A stretch of DNA of 22,500 bases from Prorocentrum cordatum (Eukaryota; Sar; Dinophyceae; Prorocentrales; Prorocentraceae): assembly GCA_963575745.1 (NCBI GenBank), contig CAUYUJ010016491.1, forward strand, positions 1 through 22,500, in the 5' to 3' direction. The notes under the pieces are model-generated. The model saw only the letters and a list, made by a program, of their open reading frames with translations, had not been told where the DNA came from and ran no database searches. Positions 8,904 through 16,249 of this stretch are shown one piece after another. The translations under genes were made by a program, and so were the position numbers. Within the stretch, counting starts at the first letter, position 1. Each line of letters begins with the position of its first letter.

Positions 8904-9036
8904 GAACAGATAGACGCAATTCCGAAGATTTGCAATATTTGCCAATCTTGTCTGGATGTTCGTCTTACCTCCACTCCCCATATTCTCCGTCATGTTATGG
9001 GTTTCGGCGATTCTTTGTGTCTGTGTGTTTCTTGGA
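8904..9036 (-). mobile_element. introner-like family C, diverged copy 4
   Basis: The right part (CCACTCCCCATATTCTCCG, then GGCGATTCTTTGTGTCTG and TGTGTTTC) aligns with the same positions of the three better copies. The left part (GAACAGATAGACGCAATTCC) is weaker. No border repeat is recognisable, so it is probably older. Minus-strand translations of all four copies look alike only because the DNA is related. Confidence 0.5.
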
Positions 9037-9187
9037 TCTTCTGCCTTCCGCCTCCAGAAGCCAGTGGCGAATTCCCGAACACCGAAGGCATACACGGAAA
9101 GCATCATCATACCGTGGACAACGCACAAGCCTAAGATTCGTGCCTAGCGCTTCCTCCTCCCTCGCCCGCCCTCCCTCGTCATCTTCC

Positions 9188-9660
9188 CTAATCCCGTCTC
9201 CTGAACGAGGGGCGCGACGAGGACGAGGCGAAAGGGTAGAGGGGTGTGGGGCAGGGCCATTCCTCCTCCCCGTCATTGTCGCTCTCCTCCTCGTCGTCCT
9301 CCCCGCCCTGCCGCGCCTCCTCCTTCTTGCACTGCCGGGCCTCCCTCTCCTCCTCCTCCTCCTCCTCCTCCTCCTCCTCCTCCTCCTCCTCCTCCTCCTC
9401 CTCCTCCTCCTCCTCCTCCTGTCCCTCCTCCTCCTCCGCCTCCTCCTCTGAGTCTGGCTCATGCGCCTCCTCCTCCTCCTTCTGGCCATCCTCCTCCTCG
9501 TCGCCCTGTCGAGCAGTCCTCCTTCTCCTCCTCCTCCTCCTCCTCCTCCTCCTCCTCCTCCTCCTCCTCCTTGTTATCCTCCTCCTCCTCCTTCTTCTCC
9601 TAATCCTCCTCCTCGCCCTGCCGCACCTCCTGGGCCTGGCGCTGCGTGGCCATGGCGTCG
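9188..9660 (-). CDS. acidic repeat protein, coding-like (possible pseudogene)
   Basis: The minus strand reads as a Glu-rich protein with non-repeat ends: a motif REARQCKKEEARQGGEDD, a C-terminal segment with EWPCPTPLYPFASSSSRP, and a TAG or TGA-free run through the longest (TCC)n array. The module (A/V)RQG followed by acidic residues recurs three times (TARQGDEEEDGQ, EARQGGEDDEEE, EVRQGEEED), which is not expected from a simple microsatellite. Upstream the same style continues in a different frame (QRRQAPPAETPEDDAMATQRQ) and is cut by a TAG near 9600. So it may be a pseudogene, or introns may be missing. Acidic tracts suggest a nuclear role at most; no function is assigned. Confidence 0.3.
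9340..9602. repeat. (TCC)n arrays within the acidic frame
   Basis: Two long runs of TCC (about 9346-9420 and 9525-9572) with variant triplets around them. They read as poly-Glu, poly-Gly or poly-Arg on the minus strand depending on frame. Confidence 0.9.
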
Positions 9661-9744
9661 TCCTCGGGCGTTTCCGCGGGCGGCGCTTGGCGACGTTGGG
9701 GGAGGACCCGCTCAGGGGGGGGCAAGCTTGTTCTCCGCTTCCGT

Positions 9745-10185
9745 CTCTCCCCCTCCTCCCTCCTCCTCCTCCTCCTCCTCCCTTCCTCCTCCTCCACCTC
9801 CTCCTCCTCCTCCTGCTCATTCTCCTCACTCCTGCTCCTCTTCCCCTCTTCCTCCTCGTCCTCCTCCTCTTCCTCCTTCCATTGTTCCCCCCTTTCTCTC
9901 TCTCTCTCTCTCTCTCCCCTCTCCTTTCTCTTTATCCTCCTCTTCCTCCCCTCTCTCCTCCTCCTCTCATCATCTGTTCCTCTCCTCACTTCTCTCTCTC
10001 CGCCCCTCCGCTACTCCTCCTCTCCTCCTCTCCTCCTCCTCCTCCATCCCCCTCCTCTTGCTTCTCCTACTATTCCCCACCTCCTCCTCCTCCTCCTCCC
10101 TCCATCCCCTCCCTCCTCCTCCTCCTCCTCCTCTCCTCTCCTCCTCCTCCTCCTCCTCCTCCCATCCTCTCTCCTCCCTTTACTC
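9745..10185. repeat. polypyrimidine tract, 440 bp
   Basis: Almost uninterrupted C/T on the plus strand: TCC and CCT runs, a (TC)n run near 9895-9916, and CCTCCTCTCC variants. All frames are Ser/Leu/Pro or Glu/Arg/Gly text. Long mirror-like pyrimidine tracts can form triplex (H-DNA) and stall replication. Confidence 0.9.
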
Positions 10186-10239
10186 GTGCCGGTCGCTGTG
10201 GGCCCACCCGCGGCCCCCAGCCGGAGCATATTCAGTTGG

Positions 10240-10620
10240 TGACGGGTAGGCTGGACATCTTGGAGCGGGCGATACATCGCCCACTGATCGGCGATATAGG
10301 CGCCAAGGGGGCCCACCCCACCCTGAGGGCCAACGTGGGGGGGGGGGGCAACCCCTGGGAGAGGGAGGGGGAAACGTGTCGACCTGAAATCATGTACACA
10401 TCGCCCACAGATCGGCGCCGAGCCCCCTATAGCGAAACGGCACGTTCCTGGGCGGGGGGGGGCTCTCCGGCCCCCATCGGCGATGAATGGGCGGTTGGGG
10501 GGTCGACGCGTGCATCCTTGAGCTCATCCCCCGCTGGCCTTGCCACTGGCGCCCGCTCGCTCCAGTCCCCGCCCTCGCTGGGCAGCCGTGCACCGTCCAT
10601 CCCCAGAAGAGAAGACGGAG
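10240..10620. other. GC-rich interval with repeated CATCGCCCAC-GATCGGCG word
   Basis: CATCGCCCACTGATCGGCG at about 10274 recurs as CATCGCCCACAGATCGGCG near 10399, one difference in 19. The first copy overlaps a perfect hairpin, GGGCGAT-AC-ATCGCCC (10267-10282). A poly-G run lies near 10336-10349. No gene recognised. Confidence 0.45.
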
Positions 10621-10653
10621 GGGGAGATCTTACGGCGGAGGTTTTAGATAAGG

Positions 10654-10998
10654 ATGCCTTCTGTAAGGAACCCAGGGTCTCGCGAACGATGGGCGGCCAA
10701 ACGTGGACCACCCAACTCGCCTCGAAACAAGAAGACATGCGCCAGGGTCTGGGCCCCAGGAAGACGCTCCTCATCCACTGCCGTCGCCGCACGACGGATC
10801 AACGGTCAACATCGCGGAGGACACGGGCACCTCACGCACGCCTCCAATCCAGGGGGGGGGGCCCACGGTAGGTCCCTGCTCACGGGACTGCTCCCCGAGG
10901 AACGCACTCTGCACCGTGCGCGCGCCCGGAAGGCCACACGGCGCCCCGATCCCGAGGAGAGCGGATGGGGAGACAAGGAGGGGAAACGGTGCCACCCA
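10654..10998 (+). CDS. coding-like first exon, unknown basic protein
   Basis: An ATG at 10654 (MPSVRNPGSRERWAAKRG) opens a plus frame with normal composition. Its best part, before the family B element, reads RSLLTGLLPEERTLHRARAR then TRRPDPEESGWGDKEGKRCHP. Codons are mostly G/C-ending. The frame reaches the element exactly at its flanking repeat, in the phase TGC CAC CCA, which recurs in the same phase on the other side. I do not recognise the protein; the charged, Arg-rich composition gives no function. The Gly-rich stretch near 10850 contains a poly-G run where a sequencing or slippage frameshift could hide. Confidence 0.4.
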
Positions 10999-11141
10999 GG
11001 GCTGAACCTAAGCGGTGTGTTTCGTTTTCGTCTTGTTTTCGTTTTCCCTCGCTTTTGTCTCCAATCCGCCGTTGCTGCAAAACGAAGTCGAAACGTAAAC
11101 GGCTCACGAAATCACCAAAACCACCGTTTAGGTCCAGCCCT
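10998..11141 (+). mobile_element. introner-like element family B, copy B, intact
   Basis: A 144 bp element with inverted termini: AGGGCTGAACCTAAGCGGTG at the left and the inverse of AGGGCTGGACCTAAACGGTG at the right. It is flanked by a perfect 11 bp direct repeat, GGTGCCACCCA, at 10988-10998 and 11142-11152 (the last A is shared with the left terminus). Removing one repeat copy plus the element (154 bp, not a multiple of three) joins two protein-like frames in phase. Cutting at the repeat gives no GT-AG pair. Non-coding inside. The other copy, at 7957-8256, is interrupted by a foldback. Confidence 0.8.
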
Positions 11142-11818
11142 GGTGCCACCCATTCCGAGAAATCAGACACAACCACCAGCTGCCAAAGACCGATCAGAAA
11201 CTGGGGGAGGATCGAGACTTGCATGATGCCAGCGCGCGCAAGGGGCATGGGGGGGGCGGCTTCCTGGAAGGAGGCTGCTTCTCAGAAGGTCACGGCCCTA
11301 CATCTACAGATCAGACCCACACCTTCCAAGACGCAGCCTCCTTCTCAGATACCTTCCCCCCTCCCCCTGCCCCCTTGCTACGCGCGGCCCGGAATGAGTT
11401 GGGCCACCTTCGGGGAGACATCAGACTCAAGTTTGAAGGACTCGAGCTGGCCTGACTGGGCCGTTGGAAAAATGACCAGACCCAATCCGAAATTTGACTC
11501 AAACTCCCGCAACAAACATCCCACGAGAACTGGACCGTCAAAATCCAGGACTGGCTTGTCGAACAGCGTCGGCAAATCCGAGTCCAGGGGAACTCGAGTC
11601 TTGCGTTCCCCCGACACCTCTTGGTGAGCGTTTTCTTGTTCGGCGTTTCGTCATTGGGCGGGAAGGGGGGGGAAGGGTCTGGCTCCGGACCTTTGCTTAA
11701 AGCGACTGTTTGCAACAGAGCGTCCTATGGGGGAGACTCCGCCTGCTCGAAACAGGCGCCCCCAAAAAAACAAGATCTACTCCATGGGGGGGAGGGAGAG
11801 GGCGAGGGCCCGCGCCGA
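11142..11818 (+). CDS. coding-like second exon(s), frame interrupted by two TGA
   Basis: After the element the frame continues CHPFREIRHNHQLPKTDQKL, then GEDRDLHDASARKGHGGGG, a Ser/Thr/Pro-rich middle, and LLRAARNELGHLRGDIRLK then FEGLELA. Then TGA (11453-11455), LGRWKNDQTQSEI, a second TGA (about 11495-11500), LKLPQQTSHENWTVKIQDWL, VEQRRQIRVQGNSSLAF, and on to a TAG at 11819-11821. The text has normal composition on both sides of each TGA. It may be a pseudogene, contain small unrecognised introns, or use TGA as sense. Function unknown; the DIRLKFEGLEL part suggests helical or coiled structure. Confidence 0.4.
11262..11352. repeat. 24-29 bp inverted repeat inside the coding-like block
   Basis: GGAAGGAGGCTGCTTCTCAG (left arm within 11262-11290) faces CTTCCAAGACGCAGCCTCCTTC (right arm within 11322-11352). 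It keeps the reading frame, so it could be a coding-region hairpin or a small in-frame insertion. Confidence 0.5.
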
Positions 11819-11895
11819 TAGGCAAAACAATGAATAAGAAAACGATCATTTGTCCTCCCTCTCGTCCACCCTCCCTCCTCCCTATCGGCGTCCCG
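11808..11895. repeat. short inverted repeat around CGCCGATAGG
   Basis: GCGCCGATAGG at about 11811 and CCTATCGGCG at about 11880 are inverted, enclosing about 60 bp. The left arm contains the TAG that ends the preceding frame. It may be one more short TIR element, but the arms are only 10-12 bp. Confidence 0.3.
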
Positions 11896-11899
11896 CACG

Positions 11900-12090
11900 C
11901 GTTCCTCCGCTCCCCCTCCGCCACGTCGATTGTACCAAATAGTCTGCCCCACCTAGGTTGCACAACACACACATTGCTAGCTAGCGGCACATTGCTTGGG
12001 GTCCACGCTGGCTAACATTTCGAACTATGCATCGCTTCGGTGTGTCTCACTTGCTGGGGCACGCTCGTCGACTCGGCCGTGCCTTCCATT
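11900..12090. other. mixed-composition interval, no feature
   Basis: It contains ordinary sequence with a GCTAGCTAGC word near 11977. No convincing frame or RNA gene seen. Confidence 0.3.
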
Positions 12091-12097
12091 GCTCGGG

Positions 12098-12311
12098 ATA
12101 CTACTCCTCCTCCTCCTCCTCCGCATCCTTCCCCCCCTCCTCAGCTTTCCCCTCCCAGTCTCCCGGACCTTACTCCGGCTTCCCTCCTCCATCCCCGTCA
12201 CCTCCCTCCCTGCCTCCTCCCGCCTTCCGAACTGCTACCTCTCCCCATTATCCGTCCCATTTTCTTCACTCTTGCTTCCTCTTCCTCCTCCTCCTCCTCC
12301 TCCTCCTCCTC
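12098..12311. repeat. TCC-rich pyrimidine tract
   Basis: CT-rich with short TCC runs at 12104-12120 and a longer run at 12281-12311, which directly abuts the dispersed repeat at 12314-12449. All frames are low complexity. Confidence 0.75.
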
Positions 12312-12313
12312 TG

Positions 12314-12449
12314 GGGAATCCAAACACTACCGATGCCGCCACTCCCCGGACCTCTCCCGGGGTGCGTTCTGACCAGGATTTCGAGGCCATTCCAGCGGTG
12401 GCGACGAGGGGGAAATCGACGGAAGGGTAGCGGTATGGGTTCCTTTCCC
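12314..12449. mobile_element. dispersed TIR repeat, copy 2 (ATACCGCT ends)
   Basis: A counterpart of 7210-7364: CACTACCGATGCCGCCACTC at the left, GGGGTGCGTTCTGACCAGG and CCAGCGGTGGCGACGA inside, and GGTAGCGGTATGGGTTCC at the right. It sits between two TCC arrays, suggesting insertion into, or seeding of, a microsatellite. Confidence 0.55.
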
Positions 12450-12454
12450 TCCTC

Positions 12455-12610
12455 TGATCTTCCTCCTCCTCCTCCTCCTGCTCATGTTCCTCCTCCTCCT
12501 CCTCCTCCTCCTCCTCCTCCTCCTCCTTATGACCTTCCTCCTCCTCCCCTCCTCCCCCTCCTCTTCCTCTTCCTCCTCCTCCTCCTCCTCCTCCTCCTCC
12601 TCCTCCTCAC
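12455..12610. repeat. (TCC)n array
   Basis: TCC runs at 12463-12480, 12488-12530 and 12570-12608 with CCCT and TCT interruptions. On the minus strand they read as poly-Glu in the frame that continues from the coding-like block at 12611-12841. Confidence 0.9.
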
Positions 12611-12841
12611 TCCATCTCCGCTCTCCATCTCCATCTCCTGCTCCAGTCGGCGCTCCGAGAGGGCAGCACGGCGCGCCCCAAGACGGGGCGCCTGCCTGCT
12701 TCGCCCGGATCTCGTCGAGGCGGCACGTGGTCAGCTCCTCGGGGCGAGAGGGCGCGCGGCACGCCGGGGGGGGCCGCAGGCCGCAGGCCGGCGAGAGGAG
12801 GCGAGCCGCGATCGAGCGACACAGAGAGCCCCCGCGAGGGG
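12611..12841 (-). CDS. coding-like exon leading into poly-Glu
   Basis: The minus frame reads PPRGGSLCRSIAARLLSPAC, then RPEELTTCRLDEIRAKQAG, and enters the Glu-rich array. G/C-ending codons dominate. A second frame over the last 80 bp (RAALSERRLEQEMEMESGDG) also looks coding-like, suggesting a frameshift, perhaps in the poly-G run near 12766-12773. The block begins at the border repeat of the family C element at 12842-13016 and is in phase with the block beyond it. Unknown function; helical charged sequence next to poly-Glu. Confidence 0.3.
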
Positions 12842-13016
12842 GAATCTGAAGGGGCCCAGGGACACACAAATAAACAGACACGAACAACAGGATTCCCAAT
12901 CTCCTCCCAGATGTTCTGGGTTTTTGACTTCTCCCCCACTTCCCACATTTCCCCCATATTTCCGTTGGAATCGTCCATTAATTGTGTCTGTGTGTTTTTG
13001 TTCCCTCCTGAGAATC
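12842..13016 (-). mobile_element. introner-like element family C, copy 2
   Basis: The border repeat GAATC lies at 12842-12846 and 13012-13016. The element begins TGAAGGGGCCCAGGGACACA and ends ATTAATTGTGTCTGTGTG, then TTCCCTCCTGA. The inverted ends share CAGACAC with A-rich flanks. On the minus strand, removing element plus one repeat joins the frame of 13017-13321 to that of 12611-12841 (through a TGA at 13038-13040). AT-AG or similar would be the splice pair at the repeat, not GT-AG. Confidence 0.65.
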
Positions 13017-13321
13017 GAGGGGAGGAGCAGGCGAAGCGGTCAGGCCGAGAGCGCATCACAGCCTGTGTTGTGCAGTGCCCCCCGACGCGACGTGGGCATC
13101 CTCCGCCCCCCCTCGTCGCACTGTGAGGCGAGCGGCGGATCCCTCCACTCCGCAGGCTCCCCAGCGCGCACCCAGAAAGGTTTTTCGCGAGGATGACAGA
13201 AGCCCCGAAAGCAAACCGACGGTTCCACACCGACCCAACAAATCATAGCTGGCAAAAGGGCGAGAGCACGATGCCTGGCCAACTTGTGAGAAAATGTCAG
13301 GCGGCCTGGGAGCCGCACCAC
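13017..13321 (-). CDS. coding-like exon upstream of family C copy 2
   Basis: The minus frame from about 13321 reads HPREKPFWVRAGEPAEWRDP, PLASQCDEGGRRMPTSRRG, ALHNTGCDALSA, then TGA (13038-13040), PLRLLLPSI, and the element border. Amino-acid mix and codon bias look coding, and the frame is in phase with the block on the far side of the element. The TGA argues for a pseudogene, for a gene ending here with the rest unrelated, or for read-through. No domain recognised. Confidence 0.3.
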
Positions 13322-13420
13322 CTGCGGGCCGGGCGGTCTCGGGTTCCCCGTCTCCCCATGTGGGGCTCGTCTGGTTTACCCGTGTGCGTTTCAAGGCGCA
13401 CATAAAATCCTTCGGTGAGA

Positions 13421-13703
13421 TTAGCGAAACGCTATCAGGGGAAAACGTCCTGCCCTGATCTGCTCAGGACGTGGTTTGCAACAGGTATCCTGGGGAACCT
13501 CCTGGGGGGTCTCCCTGGGGGGCGCGCGGGGACCTCGATGGAGCTCTCCCGCGCCCCGAGGAGGCCCGACGAGGACGGTGTCGTGCCCCCCATGGCCCCA
13601 ACGGTGCCGATCGCAAACCATACCCCGGCGTAACCACACCCTTTGCAGTCGCCGACCATGGGCCTTCCACGCGGCCAACCGCCTCGTCCTCACCTCCTTG
13701 GGC
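13421..13703 (-). CDS. coding-like terminal exon
   Basis: The minus frame reads KEVRTRRLAAWKAHGRRLQR, LRRGMVCDRHRWGHGGHDTV, LVGPPRGAGELHRGPRAPP, and ends PQDTCCKPRPEQIRAGRF then PLIAFR with a TAA at 13421-13423. It may be the 3-prime end of the model running from 15196, with the duplicated block at 13704-13933 as an intervening element. A second frame over 13464-13700 is also open, so the frame choice is uncertain. Unknown function; several Cys/His residues but no recognisable zinc-finger spacing. Confidence 0.28.
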
Positions 13704-13933
13704 GCCCGAGTTATCCTGGCCAACTCGGGCCCAGGGCAACTCGGGCCTGGATCCCCGAAACACGAGCCCGAATTAGCCCTGACCCGAAGCATCCCTGATG
13801 ATTTTCGGGGCTCTGGACGCCCGAGTCATCCGGGGGGTAACTCGGGCCCGGGGCAACTCGGGCTCGGATTCCCGAAAAACGAGCCCGAGCTAGCCCGGAC
13901 CCGAATCACCCCTGATGCTTCGGGCCTCTGGAC
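13704..13933. repeat. 114 bp tandem duplication with AACTCGGG/CCCGAGTT palindromes
   Basis: Two units starting CGCCCGAGT at 13704 and 13818 share AACTCGGGCC, GGGCAACTCGGGC, AAACACGAGCCCGA or AAAACGAGCCCGAG, and CCCTGATG in order. Each unit holds several inverted CCCGAGTT/AACTCGGG words and could fold strongly. The block interrupts the minus-strand coding-like series and may be an intron-like insertion that duplicated. Confidence 0.65.
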
Positions 13934-14107
13934 CCCGGCCCGCAGGGAGAGCACCGCCCCGCGGGGACAGGCCCCGCCTGGCGGCCTCCTCCTCTGCAGG
14001 GCCCCCCCCCCCCCGGGGCGAGGGCGGCTGCGTTCGCGCGGGAGCGCGCGCGGGGGCTGCCCGGCCCGCCTGGCTGTGCCGGCAGGCCGCCCGCTGCCCT
14101 CGCTTCC
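13890..14107 (-). CDS. model exon 3, unknown protein
   Basis: After family C copy 3 is removed with one repeat copy, the minus frame continues GKRGQRAACRHSQAGRAAP, PARTQPPSPRGGGG, PAEEEAARRGLSPRGGALP, and AGRGPEARSIRG before a TAG at 13890-13892 within the 114 bp duplicated block. G/C-ending codons dominate. The poly-C run near 14008-14019 is a possible frameshift site. No family recognised: Ala/Arg/Pro-rich with a short acidic patch. Confidence 0.3.
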
Positions 14108-14298
14108 CAGGAGGGCCTCCCGGGGGCCCAGGACACGCAAAGAAATGCACACAAATAAACAGATTCCCCATAGTTTCCCATACGTTCTGGGTGTTTTTTG
14201 TCTTCCATCCCACTTCCCATATAGTTTCCCATATGTTCGGGGGGAGTCGACGATTCATTGTGTCTGTGTGTTTCTTTCCCTCCTGACAGGAGGGTCTC
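14108..14298 (-). mobile_element. introner-like element family C, copy 3
   Basis: CAGGAGGGCCTC (14108-14119) and CAGGAGGGTCTC (14287-14298) are border direct repeats with one mismatch; similarity extends outward through CGGGG-CCC-GG. The interior matches the other copies (AGATTCCCCATAGTTTCCCA, CCCACTTCCCATATAG, TTCATTGTGTCTGTGTG). On the minus strand both borders read CCT CCT in the same codon phase 179 bp apart, so precise removal joins model exons 2 and 3. No GT-AG at the repeat. Confidence 0.7.
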
Positions 14299-14883
14299 TC
14301 GGGGCCCTGGCACGGCGGGTGGCGAGCGGCAGTTTGTCATGCGCCACCCTGCCGCGCCACCGCCGGCGGCCGATGGCGCTCGGCCCGCCGCCCCGTGCTC
14401 CCCGCGCTGCATCGTCCTCGGGGCCTCCCTCCTCCTCCGCGGGCCGATGCCGCCCGCGCGGGTGGGGGCTGCTGGCTCCATGCCGGCCCAGTGGAGGAGC
14501 GAGGAAGGGGCTTGCGAGGTCCAGAACCACCTCCACCTCCACTTCCACCTCCACCTCCTCCCCCTCCCTCCTCCTCCTCCTCCTCCTCCTCCTCCTCCTC
14601 CCCTCTCCTCCTCCTCCTCCTCCTCCTCCTCCTCCTCCTCCTCCTCCTCCGCCAGCAGCGCTCTCCGAGCTTCGCACTGCCCGCTCGATGGCCGCCGCCG
14701 CGTGTCTCGTGTTCGGTCCGCGCGCGCGCGTCGGCCGGGCCGAACACGCCACGGGTGCGGAGCGCGCCCGGCAGGCTGCAGAAGCAACAAAAAGGAGGGG
14801 GCGGAGGAGGAGGCGAAGAGAGACCAAGCATGAGCTGTGAGATGAGGTGGAGGGAATGGACAGGGAAGAGGCGGGGGAGGAGG
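14287..14883 (-). CDS. model exon 2, unknown protein with Gly/Glu tract
   Basis: One open minus frame crosses the whole segment. It reads SSSPASSLSIPSTSSHSS, then ACRARSAPVACSARPTRARG, NTRHAAAAIERAVRSSES, a Gly-rich and Arg/Glu-Val-rich tract from the TCC array, PAEEEGGPEDDAARGARGG, and GRVAHDKLPLATRRARAP up to the element. Unlike random sequence, both non-repeat flanks of the array share one frame and have G/C-ending codons. It joins in phase to exon 1 across the foldback at 14889-14967 and to exon 3 across family C copy 3. No domain recognised. Confidence 0.38.
14560..14652. repeat. (TCC)n array within model exon 2
   Basis: Preceded by an ACCTCC hexamer run (14528-14558) and made of TCC triplets with one CCCTCTCC interruption near 14600. 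It keeps the minus frame open on both sides. Confidence 0.9.
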
Positions 14884-14972
14884 ATTGATAGGAGACCACA
14901 TGCGAATCCTACCCCTACCCCCCACGATTTCTGAGGGGGAGGGGTAGGGTTCGCATGTGGCCCCCTAATTGA
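14884..14972. mobile_element. foldback element GGGGCCACATGCGA, copy 2
   Basis: The element at 14889-14967 (79 bp) is almost entirely two inverted arms: TAGGAGACCACATGCGAATC at the left and the inverse of TAGGGGGCCACATGCGAACC at the right, around an ACGATTTCTGAGG centre. A perfect 5 bp duplication ATTGA flanks it (14884-14888, 14968-14972). It adds an in-frame TAG to the minus frame; removing it with one duplication (84 bp) restores a continuous frame. It is a shorter relative of the copy at 7967-8123. Confidence 0.8.
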
Positions 14973-15196
14973 GGCGGAAGAGTGGAAGGAGGAGGGGATC
15001 TGGGAGAACAGGAATGAAAAAGGCGGGGCGGGGTGGATGATGGGGGCGTCAGGGAGAGAGATGATGAAGACGGATGATGAGGGATGATGAGGAAGAAGGC
15101 TGATAAAAATGATGAGCAGGAAAAGACGACACGAGTAAACAGGAAATGTGTTAACGCTGCGGCACTAACCCCTCCCGTCCCAAGTACCCTCCTCAT
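14968..15196 (-). CDS. model exon 1, N-terminal hydrophobic segment
   Basis: An ATG at 15196-15194 starts MRRVLGTGGVSAAALTHFL and leads into a hydrophobic run (TRVVFSCSSFLSAFFLII), which could be a signal anchor or membrane segment at residues 15-38. A Ser/Pro-rich stretch (SSLSLTPPSSTPPRLFHS) continues to the foldback element. Removing the foldback joins the frame to exon 2. The purine-rich plus strand (GATGATGAGG words near 15060-15100) underlies the Ser/Leu content, so composition alone is weak evidence. No family recognised. Confidence 0.3.
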
Positions 15197-15199
15197 GAG

Positions 15200-16140
15200 T
15201 CCCTGAACGATGTTTCAAGACGAGCGATGGCTGGGCACGCAGTTGAGGCGAGATCTCAGTGTTGGAGGGAATGGCCTTCCATCCTTCTTGCTAAAGGCAT
15301 GAGACAAGGTGGAAACATTCGATTCAATACAATGCCCAACGACAACCCCGCCGCAAAAAAAGATAACCACCCACAATCCGTGTAACCATTGGACCTGTCT
15401 GGACTTCTGGTCAGACAACCGGACGGAATCTCAAACGATAGTCGCATGTTGAAGCAATCTTCCAGCAGTGTAGCTGTGGGGACTTTTTCAGACAATTGTT
15501 ACCAACACGAAGCATGGCGGGGACGCAACATTGAACACCATCGGACTTCCATCCGTGTACGAGTTCGACAAACATTAAGAAGCCGTGCGCGGAGCCAAAA
15601 AGAAAGATCCATGCCGACATCGGTTCGCCCTGCATCCGTGTAGCTGCTATTGTTGAAACTTTCAGGCTTCAAAACTGCAAGTGGTGAGAACATCTTCAGC
15701 GAAATACCGAAACCAATGATACGCGCGGCCGTGTGATAGAGGAGCAGCTGTTGAGACGGAGGAGTGATTGAGAGGGAAAGGTCGGGGAACGTTTTGGAAC
15801 GCTTTGCGAAGCACAGCGTGCAGGAGCAGAGGAAAAAGGCAAAGCGACGACGGCACACGACCGATCCTCCCACCGACCGAGTGCCTGCCGCGGCAGGCAT
15901 ACACAGCCCCTCGGGAGATGCGAGGGCATGAGAAATATGCGAAGAGGCGGGAGCGAATGCAGAGAAGGAAGGGCGGCGTGGAGGGGAGAGGATGACGACG
16001 AGGCAGAGGAAGATTGATGGAGGGAGGAAGAGTGATGGAGCAAGACGAAGCCACGCCGAAGAAGGCATCGGGCGAGGAGAACTTGAACATCACTGAGATC
16101 CGGCGGTTTTGGAACATGTCTCGGGCGCCGCGGCATTGTC
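15200..16140. other. low-repeat region of balanced composition, no gene resolved
   Basis: This stretch lacks microsatellites and has moderate GC. The minus strand holds protein-like text in two frames: one reads PSGCLTRSPDRSNGYTDCGW, SLGIVLNRMFPPCLMPLARR, TGA, DLASTACPAIARLETSFRD; the other reads SAWIFLFGSAHGFLMFVELV and LKKSPQLHCWKIASTCDYR. A third minus frame, 15662-16117, is open for 151 codons. Alternating frames could mean an exon series or a decayed gene. I cannot choose a model. Confidence 0.3.
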
Positions 16141-16249
16141 AGAGCGTTCCGGAATGGATCTCATCCCCGTCCTAGCCGCGTCCTGTAAAGGGAACATGGG
16201 AAGAGGAGGTTGGAGGGAGCAAGGCAAACGAGAGGCGGCCTTGCCATAG

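Noticed and set aside
9246-10871. A 541-codon plus-strand open frame
   Set aside because: It is mostly Ser/Leu/Pro runs from TCC arrays; the open length is a by-product of a pyrimidine tract lacking stop codons.
7553-14298. Similar minus-strand peptides (KIWENMG, VCLFVC and the like) in family C copies as a conserved protein
   Set aside because: They occur in different frames with stops and follow from shared DNA; the codon phase evidence favours an intron-like element over a coding repeat.
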